Positions 1 to 8,436 of a DNA stretch of 64,000 nt are shown here, in pieces; position 1 is the stretch's first letter; each line of letters starts with the position of its first letter. The notes under the pieces are model-generated. The model searched no databases. It had not been told where the DNA came from and worked only from the letters and a program-made list of their open reading frames with translations. Position numbers and translations under genes: made by a program. Where the stretch lies: positions 3,100,001 through 3,164,000 of the forward strand of contig NZ_CP080377.1 in assembly GCF_019443505.1 (NCBI RefSeq), read 5' to 3'. This DNA is from Janthinobacterium sp. PAMC25594. Lineage in GTDB: Bacteria > Pseudomonadota > Gammaproteobacteria > Burkholderiales > Burkholderiaceae_D.

Positions 1-43
1 TGGGTGCGCGCAGAGTAAGCAAGGCACGCCCTGCCCGACCTAA
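1..43 (+). other. 3' end of an upstream gene (partial)
   Basis: Two plus-strand frames end here, with TAA at 16-18 and TAA at 41-43, just before an intrinsic terminator. One of them is probably the C-terminus of a gene that begins outside the window, but too little is visible to choose the frame or name the product. Confidence 0.3.
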
Positions 44-65
44 GCCGGCCCGCGCCGGCTTTTTT
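42..65 (+). terminator. Rho-independent terminator of the upstream gene
   Basis: Perfect 8-bp stem (42-49 with 54-61) with a 4-nt loop, running into a T tract on the plus strand. Confidence 0.8.
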
Positions 66-199
66 GTGTCTGTTTTCCGCACACGGCCGTTGTTTTTCAG
101 GCCGAATCATTCCTTTTTGAACAGTTTTCCAATTGCCGACAAGCTAAGCGCGCCAGCGCACATACCTCCAGTTTCCTAAATGAAATAGTGCATGCCTGT

Positions 200-270
200 G
201 ACGCCATCGCCCTGTAGCGAAGGGCGACATGGCTCTGCCGGATGACCTCATCCGCGGATGCCCGGCAGTG
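200..270 (+). promoter_or_regulatory. Structured 5' leader of the ice-binding protein gene
   Basis: Two adjacent inverted repeats lie just upstream of the ATG at 294. The first pairs 203-213 with 221-233 (CGCCCT with AGGGCG, extended by GCCAT with ATGGC around a bulge). The second pairs CTGCCGG at 235-241 with CCGGCAG at 262-268, with smaller palindromes inside. No known riboswitch consensus was recognised. The rest of 66-199 shows nothing supportable beyond presumed promoter sequence. Confidence 0.4.
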
Positions 271-293
271 ACTGCCATGCACAAAGGAAACAC

Positions 294-2069
294 ATGAACC
301 TCTTCAAACGATATCTGAACCCCTTGCTCGTCTCGGCAGGGCTGCTGGCCATGGCCGCCCTCGCCGGTTGCGGCGGCGGCGACCAGGGACGCGATCCCAT
401 CCTCGGCTTGCCGGCTGCCACCTTGTCCAGCCTGGCCGTCACGCCAGCCACGGCGACGGTCGCCATCGGCGCCGGTCAGCAATTCACGGCCATCGCCACA
501 TATAGCGACGGCTCTTCGCAAGACGTCAGCGCCAAGGCGACCTGGACGTCGGCCACGCCGGCCAGCGCGACCGTCAATGCGGGCACGGGCTTGAGCAGCG
601 GCATCGTTGCCGGCAACAGCAGCATCAGCGCCGCGTTCGGCGGCAAGAGCGCAGCGGCCCAGTTGACCGTCTCGCCCGCCACCTTGCGAGCCATCGCCAT
701 CACGCCGCTCACGCCAGCCATCGCCATCGGCGCCACGCAGCAATTTGCGGTGACGGGCAGCTTCAGCGACGGCACCACGCGCGACGTCACGGCCGTGTCG
801 ACATTTGCCTCGGCGACGCCAGCCACGGCCAGCATCGCCGCTGGCGGCCTGGCACTGGGCAAGGTTGCCGGCACGACGCAGATCACCGCCACCACGGGCA
901 CGCTCACGGCCAGTACGGTCTTGACCGTCAAACCGGCCACCTTGCTGTCGATCGCCGTCACGCCGCAAAACCCCATCGTGTCAGTGGCCGCGACGCGCCA
1001 GCTGGCCGTCATTGCCACCTACTCGGACAACAGCACCGCTGACGTCACGGCCGGCAGCAGCTTCCTTGCCGTCACGCCCGCTTTCGCCAGCGTCGCCAGC
1101 AATGGCCTCGTCACCGGCGTCGCCTTTGGTTCCAGCGTCATGAATGCCAGCTTCAACGGCAAGACGGCCAGCACTACCGTCACCGTGCCTGCCGCCACCA
1201 TCGTCAGCATCGCCGTCACGCCAGCCACCGCCAGCATCGCTGTCGGTACCCAGCAGCAATTCGTTGCCACGGCAACCTATTCCGATAGCTCGAACGCCAT
1301 CATCACCAACGGCGCCAGCTGGACTTCGGGCACCATCGCCACCGCCACGGTATTGAACACGGGCATCGCCACTGGCATCACGGCCGGCACCAGCAATATC
1401 ACGGCCACGGCCGGCGGCAAGTCGGGCAGCGCGCTGCTGACTGTCACTGCGGTAGTCATCCCGCCCGTCCTCAACCCGATCATCCTGGGCCGCGCGGCAC
1501 CGTTCGGCGTACTGGCAGGCACCTCGATCACCAACAATTCGGGCGGCACCACCCTGATCACGGGCGACGTCGGTGCGCCATCGCAAACGGTCGATCCGAC
1601 CCAGGCGGCCGGTTTCAATAACTACAAATCGGGCGCCATCCTGGCCGGCGCGATGACGGATTTGCAAGCGGCGATCACGGACGGCAATAGCCGGACCTGC
1701 GACGTCAGCTTTGCCGGCGGCATCGACCTGGGCGGCCAGACCTTCGGTCCCGGCGTGTATTGCTATGCGGGCGCCATCAGCATCACGGGCACCCTGACCC
1801 TGAACGGTCCCGGCGTGTACATCTTCCGCACGGCATTGACGCTCGATTCGACCGTCAACTCCATCGTTGCCCTGAACAATGGCGCCACGGCCGACAACGT
1901 CAGCTGGCTGCCCGTCGGCCCGACCACCCTGGCCGCCAACAGCGTCTTCAAGGGCAATATCCTGGGCCAGTCGGCCGCCATCACGGTGGGCGACAACACG
2001 ACCCTGCTCAATGGCCGCGTGCTGACGGCCGCTGCCGTCACCCTGCGCAACAACCAGATCACCAAATAA
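294..2069 (+). CDS. Ice-binding (DUF3494) lipoprotein with four Big_2 repeats
   Basis: 591 aa. The N-terminus is a lipoprotein signal ending in the lipobox LAGC (Cys26), so an envelope-anchored protein is expected. Four repeats of about 86 residues follow (roughly 44-390), each opening with an AVTP- or AITP-like strand and containing YSDGS-like and TATAS-like elements, as in bacterial Ig-like Big_2 domains. Residues from about 397 to the end form a DUF3494 ice-binding beta-solenoid, with the family-typical GDVG, GGQTFGPGVY and GNILGQSAAITVG segments. The ATG at 294 is preferred over upstream in-frame codons because AAAGGAAAC precedes it and it gives a clean signal peptide. An OmpA-family gene starts 7 bp after the stop. 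The likely role is ice binding or recrystallisation inhibition at the cell surface; the adhesin aspect is inference from the Ig-like stalk. Confidence 0.88.
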   Translation: MNLFKRYLNPLLVSAGLLAMAALAGCGGGDQGRDPILGLPAATLSSLAVTPATATVAIGAGQQFTAIATYSDGSSQDVSAKATWTSATPASATVNAGTGLSSGIVAGNSSISAAFGGKSAAAQLTVSPATLRAIAITPLTPAIAIGATQQFAVTGSFSDGTTRDVTAVSTFASATPATASIAAGGLALGKVAGTTQITATTGTLTASTVLTVKPATLLSIAVTPQNPIVSVAATRQLAVIATYSDNSTADVTAGSSFLAVTPAFASVASNGLVTGVAFGSSVMNASFNGKTASTTVTVPAATIVSIAVTPATASIAVGTQQQFVATATYSDSSNAIITNGASWTSGTIATATVLNTGIATGITAGTSNITATAGGKSGSALLTVTAVVIPPVLNPIILGRAAPFGVLAGTSITNNSGGTTLITGDVGAPSQTVDPTQAAGFNNYKSGAILAGAMTDLQAAITDGNSRTCDVSFAGGIDLGGQTFGPGVYCYAGAISITGTLTLNGPGVYIFRTALTLDSTVNSIVALNNGATADNVSWLPVGPTTLAANSVFKGNILGQSAAITVGDNTTLLNGRVLTAAAVTLRNNQITK

Positions 2070-2076
2070 ACGGGAC

Positions 2077-3228
2077 ATGACCATGACGATCGCACACACA
2101 CTGGGCGCCCTGAGCGTGATGGCCGGCGCCTTGCTGGCAACCCAATCGGCGCAGGCGCAGGACAACACCTTCATCAACCCGGACTGGGCCAACAGCGCCT
2201 GGTACATCGGCGCGGGCGTGGGCCAGTCGCGCGCCACCATCGACGAACCGCGCCTGCGCGCCAGCCTGGCCGCCAACGGCGAAACGGTCACCGGCTTTAC
2301 CAAGGACCAGCGCGACACCGGCTATAAATTGTTTGTCGGCCGGCAACTGAACCAGTATTTCGCCGTGGAAGCCGGTTACTTTGACCTGGGCAAGTTCGAC
2401 TTCAAGTCGACCACCAGCGGCAATGGCGTGCTGAACGGGCAAGCGGGCTTTCGCGGCGTGAACCTGGACTTGCTGGGCCAGCTGCCGCTGTCGCAGCGCC
2501 TGTCCTTGCTGGGCCGTGTCGGCATGCATTACACGAAGACCAACACGGAATTCAGCGGCAACCGCCTGCTGGGTTCGACGAACACGCATGCCAGCGAACG
2601 CAAGCTCAACGCCAAGCTGGGCCTGGGCCTCGAATACAAGTTCAGCGAAGCGCTGGCCCTGCGCGGCGAAGTCGAGCGTTACCGCCTGAACGACGCCGTC
2701 GGCAACCGCGGCGATGCCGACCTGTATTCCGTCAGCCTCGTGTATAAACTGGGCCGCCCGGCCAGCGCCACGCCAGCCTACCAGCCGGTGCCAGCGGCAT
2801 TGCCGCCCATCAGCGAAACCATGCCGGCCCCTGTGGCCGAGGTGAAGCCGGCGCCAGCGCCCGTCTCGGAAAAAGTGTCGTTTGCTTCCGAAGCGCTGTT
2901 TGATTTCGATCAATCGACGCTCAAGCCGCAAGGCAAGGCGGCGCTGGACCAATTGGTTGGCCAGTTGAGCGGCATGGACCTGGAAGTGATCGTCACGGTC
3001 GGCCATACGGATGCCGTCGGTTCCGACGCCTACAACCAGAAGCTGTCGCAGCGCCGCGCCGAAGCCGTCAAGGCTTACCTGGTGGCGCAAGGTGTCGAGA
3101 CGAGCCGCGTCTACACGGAAGGCAAGGGCGAAAAGCAGCCCGTGGCCGACAACACGAGTGCCGCCGGCCGCGCCAAGAACCGCCGCGTAACGGTGGAAGT
3201 GGTGGGCACGAGAAAAGTCATGCGTTAA
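2077..3228 (+). CDS. OmpA-family outer membrane protein
   Basis: 383 aa. A signal peptide ending near AQAQ precedes an eight-stranded OmpA-like barrel (about 30-230; WYIGAGVGQS at its start, alternating hydrophobic strands). A Pro/Ala-rich linker (about 230-265) leads to a C-terminal OmpA peptidoglycan-binding domain with FDFDQSTLKPQG, GHTDAVGSDAYN and the NRRVTVEV ending. The barrel sits in the outer membrane and the C-domain should bind meso-diaminopimelate. It starts 7 bp after the ice-binding gene, so the two are probably co-transcribed. A second in-frame ATG lies at 2083. A strong hairpin terminator follows. Confidence 0.92.
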   Translation: MTMTIAHTLGALSVMAGALLATQSAQAQDNTFINPDWANSAWYIGAGVGQSRATIDEPRLRASLAANGETVTGFTKDQRDTGYKLFVGRQLNQYFAVEAGYFDLGKFDFKSTTSGNGVLNGQAGFRGVNLDLLGQLPLSQRLSLLGRVGMHYTKTNTEFSGNRLLGSTNTHASERKLNAKLGLGLEYKFSEALALRGEVERYRLNDAVGNRGDADLYSVSLVYKLGRPASATPAYQPVPAALPPISETMPAPVAEVKPAPAPVSEKVSFASEALFDFDQSTLKPQGKAALDQLVGQLSGMDLEVIVTVGHTDAVGSDAYNQKLSQRRAEAVKAYLVAQGVETSRVYTEGKGEKQPVADNTSAAGRAKNRRVTVEVVGTRKVMR

Positions 3229-3240
3229 GTTTTACGCGCA

Positions 3241-3271
3241 TAAAAAAACCGGCTTGCCGGTTTTTTTTTCG
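3241..3271. terminator. Bidirectional terminator between ompA-like gene and yaiI
   Basis: A-tract, AACCGGC stem, short loop, GCCGGTT, then a long T-tract, placed between convergent genes. Confidence 0.88.
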
Positions 3272-3279
3272 TCCATCGA

Positions 3280-3780
3280 TTATGGCGCTGGCGCCGGCTT
3301 GCGATGATGCTTGCTCAGATGCCGGTCCAGGCTGTTGGCGAACTGCTGCCGGTCCGACTGGCTGAAGGCGGCCGGGCCGCCCGTGTCGACGCCGCCGCTG
3401 CGCAATTCTTCCATGAAGGCGCGCATCGTCAGTTGCTGGGCGATATTATCTTTCGTATAAAACTCGCCGCGCGGGTTCAGCGCAAAGCCGCCCTTGGCCA
3501 GCACGTCGGCCGCCAGCGGGATGTCGCCCGTGATGACGAGGTCGCCGGGATTGAGCAAACGCACGATTTCCTGGTCAGCCACGTCCGCACCGGACGGTAC
3601 TTGCACGGTGCGGATAAAACGCGACGGCGGCACGCGCAAGCCCTGGTTGGCGACCAGGGTGAGCGGCAACTCCAGGCGGTCGGCCACGCGGTACAAAATT
3701 TCCTTGATGACGACGGGACAGGCATCGGCGTCGATCCAGATCTGCATGCCTTGGATAGCCTGTTGGCTGCCGTCCGCCAT
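3280..3780 (-). CDS. YaiI/YqxD family protein (DUF188)
   Basis: 166 aa. The family signature [16 protein letters not shown] is near the N-terminus, with [12 protein letters not shown] in the middle. The family has a PIN-like fold, but its reaction is not established. The chosen ATG at 3780 overlaps the ruvB stop (TGATG), which implies translational coupling; an in-frame codon at 3792 would lie inside ruvB. It is last in the ruvC-ruvA-ruvB-yaiI run. The C-terminus (about 135-166) is a charged, Pro-rich tail. Confidence 0.85.
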   Translation of the reverse strand: MADGSQQAIQGMQIWIDADACPVVIKEILYRVADRLELPLTLVANQGLRVPPSRFIRTVQVPSGADVADQEIVRLLNPGDLVITGDIPLAADVLAKGGFALNPRGEFYTKDNIAQQLTMRAFMEELRSGGVDTGGPAAFSQSDRQQFANSLDRHLSKHHRKPAPAP

Positions 3781-4835
3781 CACAGTTCCCACGCTTCGCC
3801 GCCCGGACCCATGCGCGGCGCGCTGACGCCGAAGTGCAGATAGGCGGCCGGCGTGGCGACCCGGCCACGCGGCGTGCGCTGCAAGAAACCTTGCTGGATC
3901 AGATACGGTTCCAGCACGTCTTCGATGGTATCGGCCGCTTCGCCGATGGCGGCCGCCAGGTTGCCGATGCCGACGGGGCCGCCGCCGAACTTGAACAGCA
4001 CGGCTTCGAGCAATTTACGGTCCATCACGTCGAAACCGGCGGAATCGACGTCGAGCATGGCCAGCGCGCGGTCGGCCACCACCTTGGTGATCTCGCCATT
4101 GCTTTTGACTTCCGCGAAATCGCGCACGCGGCGCAGCAGGCGGTTGGCGATGCGAGGCGTGCCGCGCGCGCGCTGGGCGATTTCGTGCGCGCCTTCCGGG
4201 TCGATCGGGGCTTTCAGCAAGGCGGCGCTGCGCGTGACGATCTTCGTCAGTTCGCTCGTGTTATAAAACTCCAGCCGCGCGACGATGCCGAAGCGGTCGC
4301 GCAGCGGGTTCGTCAGCATGCCGGCGCGCGTGGTGGCGCCGACCAGGGTGAACGGTTGCAGATCGAGTTTCACGGAACGGGCGGCCGGGCCTTCGCCGAT
4401 CATGATATCGATTTGATAATCCTCAAGCGCTGGATACAGGATTTCTTCCACGACAGGCGACAGGCGGTGGATTTCATCGATGAACAGGACGTCGTTCGCT
4501 TCCAGATTCGTCAAAATCGCCGCCAGGTCGCCCGGGCGCTCCAGCACGGGGCCGGACGTCTGGCGCAAATTGACGCCCATTTCGCGCGCGATGATGTGCG
4601 CCAGCGTCGTCTTGCCCAGGCCCGGCGGGCCGAACAGCAAGGTGTGATCGAGCGCTTCCTTGCGCTGGCGCGCGGCCGTGATGAAGATTTCCAGCTGGTC
4701 GCGGATCTTTTCCTGCCCCACATACTCGTCGAGCTGCTTGGGGCGCAAAGCCCGTTCGATCGCCTCTTCGTTATGCGAGATGGGCGCCGCGTCGATGATG
4801 CGCTGTTCCGTGAAGCTGTCGGTCTGGATGCTCAT
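3780..4835 (-). CDS. ruvB: Holliday junction branch migration ATPase RuvB
   Basis: 351 aa, the normal RuvB length. Walker A GPPGLGKT is at about 69-76 and Walker B FIDEIHRL at about 118. Sensor segments (GATTRAG) and the C-terminal winged-helix part ([12 protein letters not shown]) are present. RuvB hexamers drive branch migration of Holliday junctions held by RuvA; RuvC then cuts them. ruvA ends 6 bp upstream and yaiI overlaps the stop, so this is an operon. No LexA box was recognised upstream of ruvC. Confidence 0.98.
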   Translation of the reverse strand: MSIQTDSFTEQRIIDAAPISHNEEAIERALRPKQLDEYVGQEKIRDQLEIFITAARQRKEALDHTLLFGPPGLGKTTLAHIIAREMGVNLRQTSGPVLERPGDLAAILTNLEANDVLFIDEIHRLSPVVEEILYPALEDYQIDIMIGEGPAARSVKLDLQPFTLVGATTRAGMLTNPLRDRFGIVARLEFYNTSELTKIVTRSAALLKAPIDPEGAHEIAQRARGTPRIANRLLRRVRDFAEVKSNGEITKVVADRALAMLDVDSAGFDVMDRKLLEAVLFKFGGGPVGIGNLAAAIGEAADTIEDVLEPYLIQQGFLQRTPRGRVATPAAYLHFGVSAPRMGPGGEAWEL

Positions 4836-4841
4836 GCGTTA

Positions 4842-5420
4842 TCAGCCTTTCGACAGCGCTTTCAGCGCCAGTTTGATGCCGTCCGACACGCCACTGCTGG
4901 CCGGCACGTTTTTCACGGCCGCCATTGCTTCCTTGTCCGAGTAGCCCAGCGCCAGCAGAGCATTGAGGATATCGGACTGCGTATCGGGCGCAGCGTGTGC
5001 GCCAAGCGGGCCGAGATCCGCACCGATCTTGCCCTTCAGTTCCAGCAGCAGGCGTTCGGCCGTCTTCTTGCCGATGCCCGGCACTTTCACCAGGCGGCCG
5101 GAATCCTGCAGGGTGATCGCCTGCGCCAGGTCGGCAATCGTCATGCCGGAGAGAATCGACAGCGCCATGCGCGCGCCCACGCCCGTGATCTTGATCAACT
5201 GGCGGAACACGGCGCGCTCGGCCGCATTGCCGAAGCCAAACAGCAGGTGCGCATCTTCGCGGATGGCCTGGTGCGTAAACAGCACGACTTTTTCGCCCAC
5301 GTGGGGCAGGTTGTAAAAGGTGCTCATCGGCACGTCGACTTCATAGCCGACGCCCTGGCAATCGACCAGCAATTGTGGCGGATTCTTTTCAAGCAAAATA
5401 CCGGAGAGACGACCTATCAT
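4842..5420 (-). CDS. ruvA: Holliday junction DNA-binding protein RuvA
   Basis: 192 aa, full length. It starts with the OB-fold [12 protein letters not shown]. Two helix-hairpin-helix motifs follow ([13 protein letters not shown] and [13 protein letters not shown]), and a C-terminal three-helix RuvB-binding domain (about 145-192) comes after an acidic/flexible linker. RuvA tetramers bind four-way junctions and load RuvB. It lies 35 bp after ruvC and 6 bp before ruvB. Confidence 0.98.
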   Translation of the reverse strand: MIGRLSGILLEKNPPQLLVDCQGVGYEVDVPMSTFYNLPHVGEKVVLFTHQAIREDAHLLFGFGNAAERAVFRQLIKITGVGARMALSILSGMTIADLAQAITLQDSGRLVKVPGIGKKTAERLLLELKGKIGADLGPLGAHAAPDTQSDILNALLALGYSDKEAMAAVKNVPASSGVSDGIKLALKALSKG

Positions 5421-5455
5421 CGCGTGTTCCTAATGTTAAATTTCAGAGTGCTGCT

Positions 5456-5995
5456 TTATCCAACGAGACGGCCGCGCTTCATGCGCAAGCCCTGCAATTG
5501 GGGGGCCAGCGCGCCGAGCATGGCCAGCGCATCGATGCTGTTGGCGTGGCAAATGGCCACGCCCAGCGCATCGGCCGCATCCGTACCGGGCAAGCCGGGC
5601 AGTGACAACAGCCGGGAAACCATGTCCTGCACCTGCTCCTTGGCCGCCTTGCCGTGCCCCGTGACGGCCTGTTTCACTTGCAGCGCCGTGTACTCGGCCA
5701 CCGACAGGTCGGCGTGGACCAGCGCGCAAATGGCCGCGCCGCGCGCCTGGCCCAGCAGCAAGGTCGATTGGGGATTGACGTTGACAAACACTTTTTCGAT
5801 GGCGGCGCAGTCGGGCTGGTAGGTGCCGACAATTTCACTCACGCCCTGCAGGATGATCTTCAGGCGCGGCGGCAATTCCCCTTCGGAACCCGTCTTGACG
5901 GTGCCCGACGCGATATAGCGCAGCTTGTTGCCGTGTTTTTCAATGACCCCAAAGCCCGTCGTGCGCAGGCCAGGATCGATGCCAAGAATAATCAT
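5456..5995 (-). CDS. ruvC: Crossover junction endodeoxyribonuclease RuvC
   Basis: 179 aa. RNase H-like resolvase: first catalytic Asp in [14 protein letters not shown] (D7), catalytic Glu in AAIEKVFVN, and the C-terminal acidic pair in [12 protein letters not shown]. It cleaves Holliday junctions symmetrically with RuvAB. First gene of ruvCAB-yaiI. A hairpin (6016-6025 with 6041-6050) and a 284-bp palindrome separate it from purH, so it may have its own promoter; TTATAG about 14 bp upstream of the ATG is too close to serve as an ordinary -10. Confidence 0.97.
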   Translation of the reverse strand: MIILGIDPGLRTTGFGVIEKHGNKLRYIASGTVKTGSEGELPPRLKIILQGVSEIVGTYQPDCAAIEKVFVNVNPQSTLLLGQARGAAICALVHADLSVAEYTALQVKQAVTGHGKAAKEQVQDMVSRLLSLPGLPGTDAADALGVAICHANSIDALAMLGALAPQLQGLRMKRGRLVG

Positions 5996-6063
5996 CGCAA
6001 GATTCTATAATGAATACGGCAGGCACCGGTGAATAACCAGTGCCTGCCGTTTGGCCACCTTTC
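5996..6063 (-). other. ruvC-proximal intergenic segment with two small hairpins
   Basis: A perfect 10-bp inverted repeat (6016-6025 with 6041-6050) and a 6-bp one (CCACCT 6055-6060 with AGGTGG 6068-6073) lie between ruvC and the large palindrome. Neither has a convincing T-tract. They may end purH transcription or lie in the ruvC leader. Confidence 0.4.
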
Positions 6064-6347
6064 AATAAGGTGGGATAAACCGTAGCGAGCGGCGATGCGG
6101 CGTGGCCGAGAAGCGCAACTGTGCTAAGTAGGGCGTGGGAAATTATTGTGAAGTTATGACGAACAGAACCGGATGCTCTGCAAGGCGCCCGCTGCGACGC
6201 AGTGCGAGCACTGCTAGCAGCGGGCAACACCGCAGAGCGTCGGTTATGGAAGTCAGAAATCACAATAATTTATTGCGACCTACTTAGAGCACAGTGAGCA
6301 TCGCAGGCCGCGCCCCGCGCCGCGCCGTAGGTTTAGGCCGCCTTATT
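6064..6347. repeat. 284-bp imperfect palindrome (MITE-like) between purH and ruvC
   Basis: Inverted arms pair about one centre (near 6206) over the whole length: AATAAGG 6064-6070 with CCTTATT 6341-6347; TAAACC 6076-6081 with GGTTTA 6330-6335; CTGTGCT 6119-6125 with AGCACAG 6288-6294; AAATTATTGTG 6140-6150 with its complement 6261-6271; AACCG..CTCTGC 6167-6181 with 6232-6245; GCCCGCTGC 6187-6195 with 6217-6225; GCAGTGC 6199-6205 with 6208-6214. The right end touches the purH stop codon. No transposase is encoded. It could be a MITE, a foldback element or a long hairpin RNA. Confidence 0.7.
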
Positions 6348-7932
6348 AATGACGGAAGTGACGCGTGCCCGTGTACAGCATGACGACGCCGCGCTCGTCC
6401 GCCGCATCGATCACTTCCTGGTCGCGCATGGAGCCGCCCGGGTGGATGACGCAGGTCGCGCCCGCATCGACGACGACGTCGAGGCCGTCGCGGAACGGGA
6501 AGAAGGCGTCCGACGCCACCACGGAACCGGTCAGCGACAGGCCCGCGTTTTGCGCCTTGATCGAGGCGATGCGGGCCGAGTCGATGCGGCTCATCTGGCC
6601 AGCGCCCACGCCCAAGGTCATGTTATTGCCGCAGAAGACGATGGCGTTCGACTTGACGAATTTCGCCACTTTCCAGGCGAACATCAGGTCGGACAATTGC
6701 TGCGGTGTCGGCTGCAGCTTGCTGACCACGCGCAAGTCGCCGATACCGACGTTTTTCGCGTCCGGCGATTGCACCAGCAAGCCGCCACCGACGCGCTTGA
6801 AGTCCATGGCGTTGACGCCGCTGCCCAGCGGAATTTCCAGCATGCGCACGTTTTGCTTGCTCGACAGAATCTGTTTCGCTTCGGCGGAGAACGATGGGGC
6901 GATCAGCACTTCGACGAACAACTTGGCGATTTCGCCGGCGGTGGCGCCGTCCAGTTCGGTATTAAAAGCGATGATGCCGCCAAACGCGGAAGTCGGGTCT
7001 GTCTGCAGGGCGCGCGCATAGGCTTCAGCCGCATTCTTGCCCAGGGCGACGCCGCATGGGTTCGCGTGCTTGACGATGACGCAGGCGGCGCTTTGCTCGA
7101 AGCCGCCCAGGCTCTTCACGCATTCCCAGGCCGCATCGGCATCGGCGATGTTGTTGTACGACAATTCCTTGCCTTGCAGTTGGCGGTAGTTGGCCAGCGC
7201 GCCATCGATGGTGACCAGGTCGCGGTAGAAGGCGGCGCTCTGGTGTGGATTCTCACCGTAGCGCATGTCTTGCACTTTCTCAAATGCAACATTCAACACT
7301 TGCGGATAAGCGCCGCGCTCGGCGTGCACTTTCGTCGGGCCCAGGCTGGTCAGGTAGTTGGTGATGGCGCCATCGTATTGCGCCGTGTGCGCAAAGACTT
7401 TTTTCGCCAGCATGAACTTGGTGTCGTAGCTGACCGTACCGGCCGTGCCGTCGGCCGAGCGCAGCTCCGCCAGCACCGCGTCGTAGTCGGTCGGATCGCA
7501 GATGACGACCACGTCCTTGTGGTTCTTGGCTGCCGAACGCAGCATGGTCGGGCCGCCGATATCGATGTTTTCGATCGCGTCTTCCAGCGTGCAATCGGCC
7601 TTGGCGACCGTGCCCTGGAACGGGTACAGGTTGACCACCACCATGTCGATGGTCGGCATGTCGTGCTCGACCAGTTTCGACATGTGCTCAGGGAAATCGC
7701 GGCGCGCCAGGATACCGCCGTGCACTTTCGGGTGCAGCGTCTTCACACGGCCATCGAGCATCTCCGGGAAACCCGTGTAATCGGCAACTTCCGTGACGGG
7801 AACACCGTTGTCTGCCAGCAATTTGGCGGTGCCGCCGGTGGACAGGAGGTTGACGCCGAGGGCGGACAGGGCACGGGCGAATTCGAGAACGCCGGTCTTG
7901 TCGGAAACCGAGAGGAGAGCTTGTTTGATCAT
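6346..7932 (-). CDS. purH: Bifunctional AICAR formyltransferase / IMP cyclohydrolase PurH
   Basis: 528 aa from [14 protein letters not shown], the usual PurH start; in-frame sequence upstream to 7983 is not PurH-like. The N-terminal MGS-like IMP cyclohydrolase domain (about 1-195) has STGGTAKLL and [13 protein letters not shown]. The C-terminal AICAR transformylase domain (about 200-528) has [22 protein letters not shown] and AFGGIIAFN. It catalyses the last two steps of de novo IMP synthesis. It follows dusB and fis on the same strand. Confidence 0.97.
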   Translation of the reverse strand: MIKQALLSVSDKTGVLEFARALSALGVNLLSTGGTAKLLADNGVPVTEVADYTGFPEMLDGRVKTLHPKVHGGILARRDFPEHMSKLVEHDMPTIDMVVVNLYPFQGTVAKADCTLEDAIENIDIGGPTMLRSAAKNHKDVVVICDPTDYDAVLAELRSADGTAGTVSYDTKFMLAKKVFAHTAQYDGAITNYLTSLGPTKVHAERGAYPQVLNVAFEKVQDMRYGENPHQSAAFYRDLVTIDGALANYRQLQGKELSYNNIADADAAWECVKSLGGFEQSAACVIVKHANPCGVALGKNAAEAYARALQTDPTSAFGGIIAFNTELDGATAGEIAKLFVEVLIAPSFSAEAKQILSSKQNVRMLEIPLGSGVNAMDFKRVGGGLLVQSPDAKNVGIGDLRVVSKLQPTPQQLSDLMFAWKVAKFVKSNAIVFCGNNMTLGVGAGQMSRIDSARIASIKAQNAGLSLTGSVVASDAFFPFRDGLDVVVDAGATCVIHPGGSMRDQEVIDAADERGVVMLYTGTRHFRH

Positions 7933-8034
7933 GGCTGTGGCTAGGTGGTTAAGTGTTCTTGGCGAATGGCACCGCTCGGTCATCTGACCGAAGCGGCGGC
8001 GGATTCAAATCTTGGCGTCACTTGCATGCCGGCA

Positions 8035-8268
8035 TTACAGCAAACCGTGCTCCTGCAATTTCTTGCGCAGGGTATTGCGGTTGATGCCCAGCATCTGCGC
8101 GGCGTGCGACTGGTTGCCATCGGCGCGTGTCATCACGACTTCCAGGATGGGCTTTTCCACGGTCAGCACGACCATGTCATAGATATTCGACGCTTGCTGT
8201 TCGCCCAGGTCATTGAAGTAATCTTCTAGACTTTTCTGTACGACTTCCTGAATGCTTTCTTTGCTCAT
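8035..8268 (-). CDS. fis: Fis-family nucleoid / transcription regulator
   Basis: 77 aa, near the size of E. coli Fis (98 aa) but with a shorter N-terminus. The C-terminal helix-turn-helix (MTRADGNQSHAAQMLGINRNTLRKKL) is the classic Fis motif, and the N-terminal half (SLEDYFNDLG) is the dimerisation helix region. It lies directly downstream of dusB, the order known from enterobacteria, and about 100 bp before purH. It probably acts as a DNA-bending regulator of growth-rate-dependent genes; betaproteobacterial targets are not shown by the sequence. Confidence 0.93.
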   Translation of the reverse strand: MSKESIQEVVQKSLEDYFNDLGEQQASNIYDMVVLTVEKPILEVVMTRADGNQSHAAQMLGINRNTLRKKLQEHGLL

Positions 8269-8436
8269 TTTTATGCTTCAACCGGCTGAACACCTGGCCA
8301 TCCGGCGCCGCGCCGCTCATGCGGTCCGCGTGCTGCCCTCTTGCCTCGGTGTTGTAATTAATATTGCATGACGCTCTGTATAGGCGCTCGCCCTTGTACT
8401 GCTGGTAACTGATTTACCCTGCTTGTTGCTATCTGC

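Noticed and set aside
66..293. Cyclic-di-GMP (GEMM) riboswitch before the ice-binding gene
   Set aside because: Hairpins exist, but the conserved GEMM bulge and tetraloop-receptor sequences are not present.
423..1455. Short tandem DNA repeats as a CRISPR-like or minisatellite array
   Set aside because: The periodicity is about 258 bp, divergent at DNA level and in frame; it reflects Big_2 protein domains.
3834..5822. 662-codon open frame on the plus strand opposite ruvB-ruvA-ruvC
   Set aside because: Antisense shadow crossing three well-defined genes and their gaps.
5940..6263. 107-codon frame on the minus strand across the large palindrome
   Set aside because: It runs through the inverted repeat and into ruvC; the peptide has no recognisable features.
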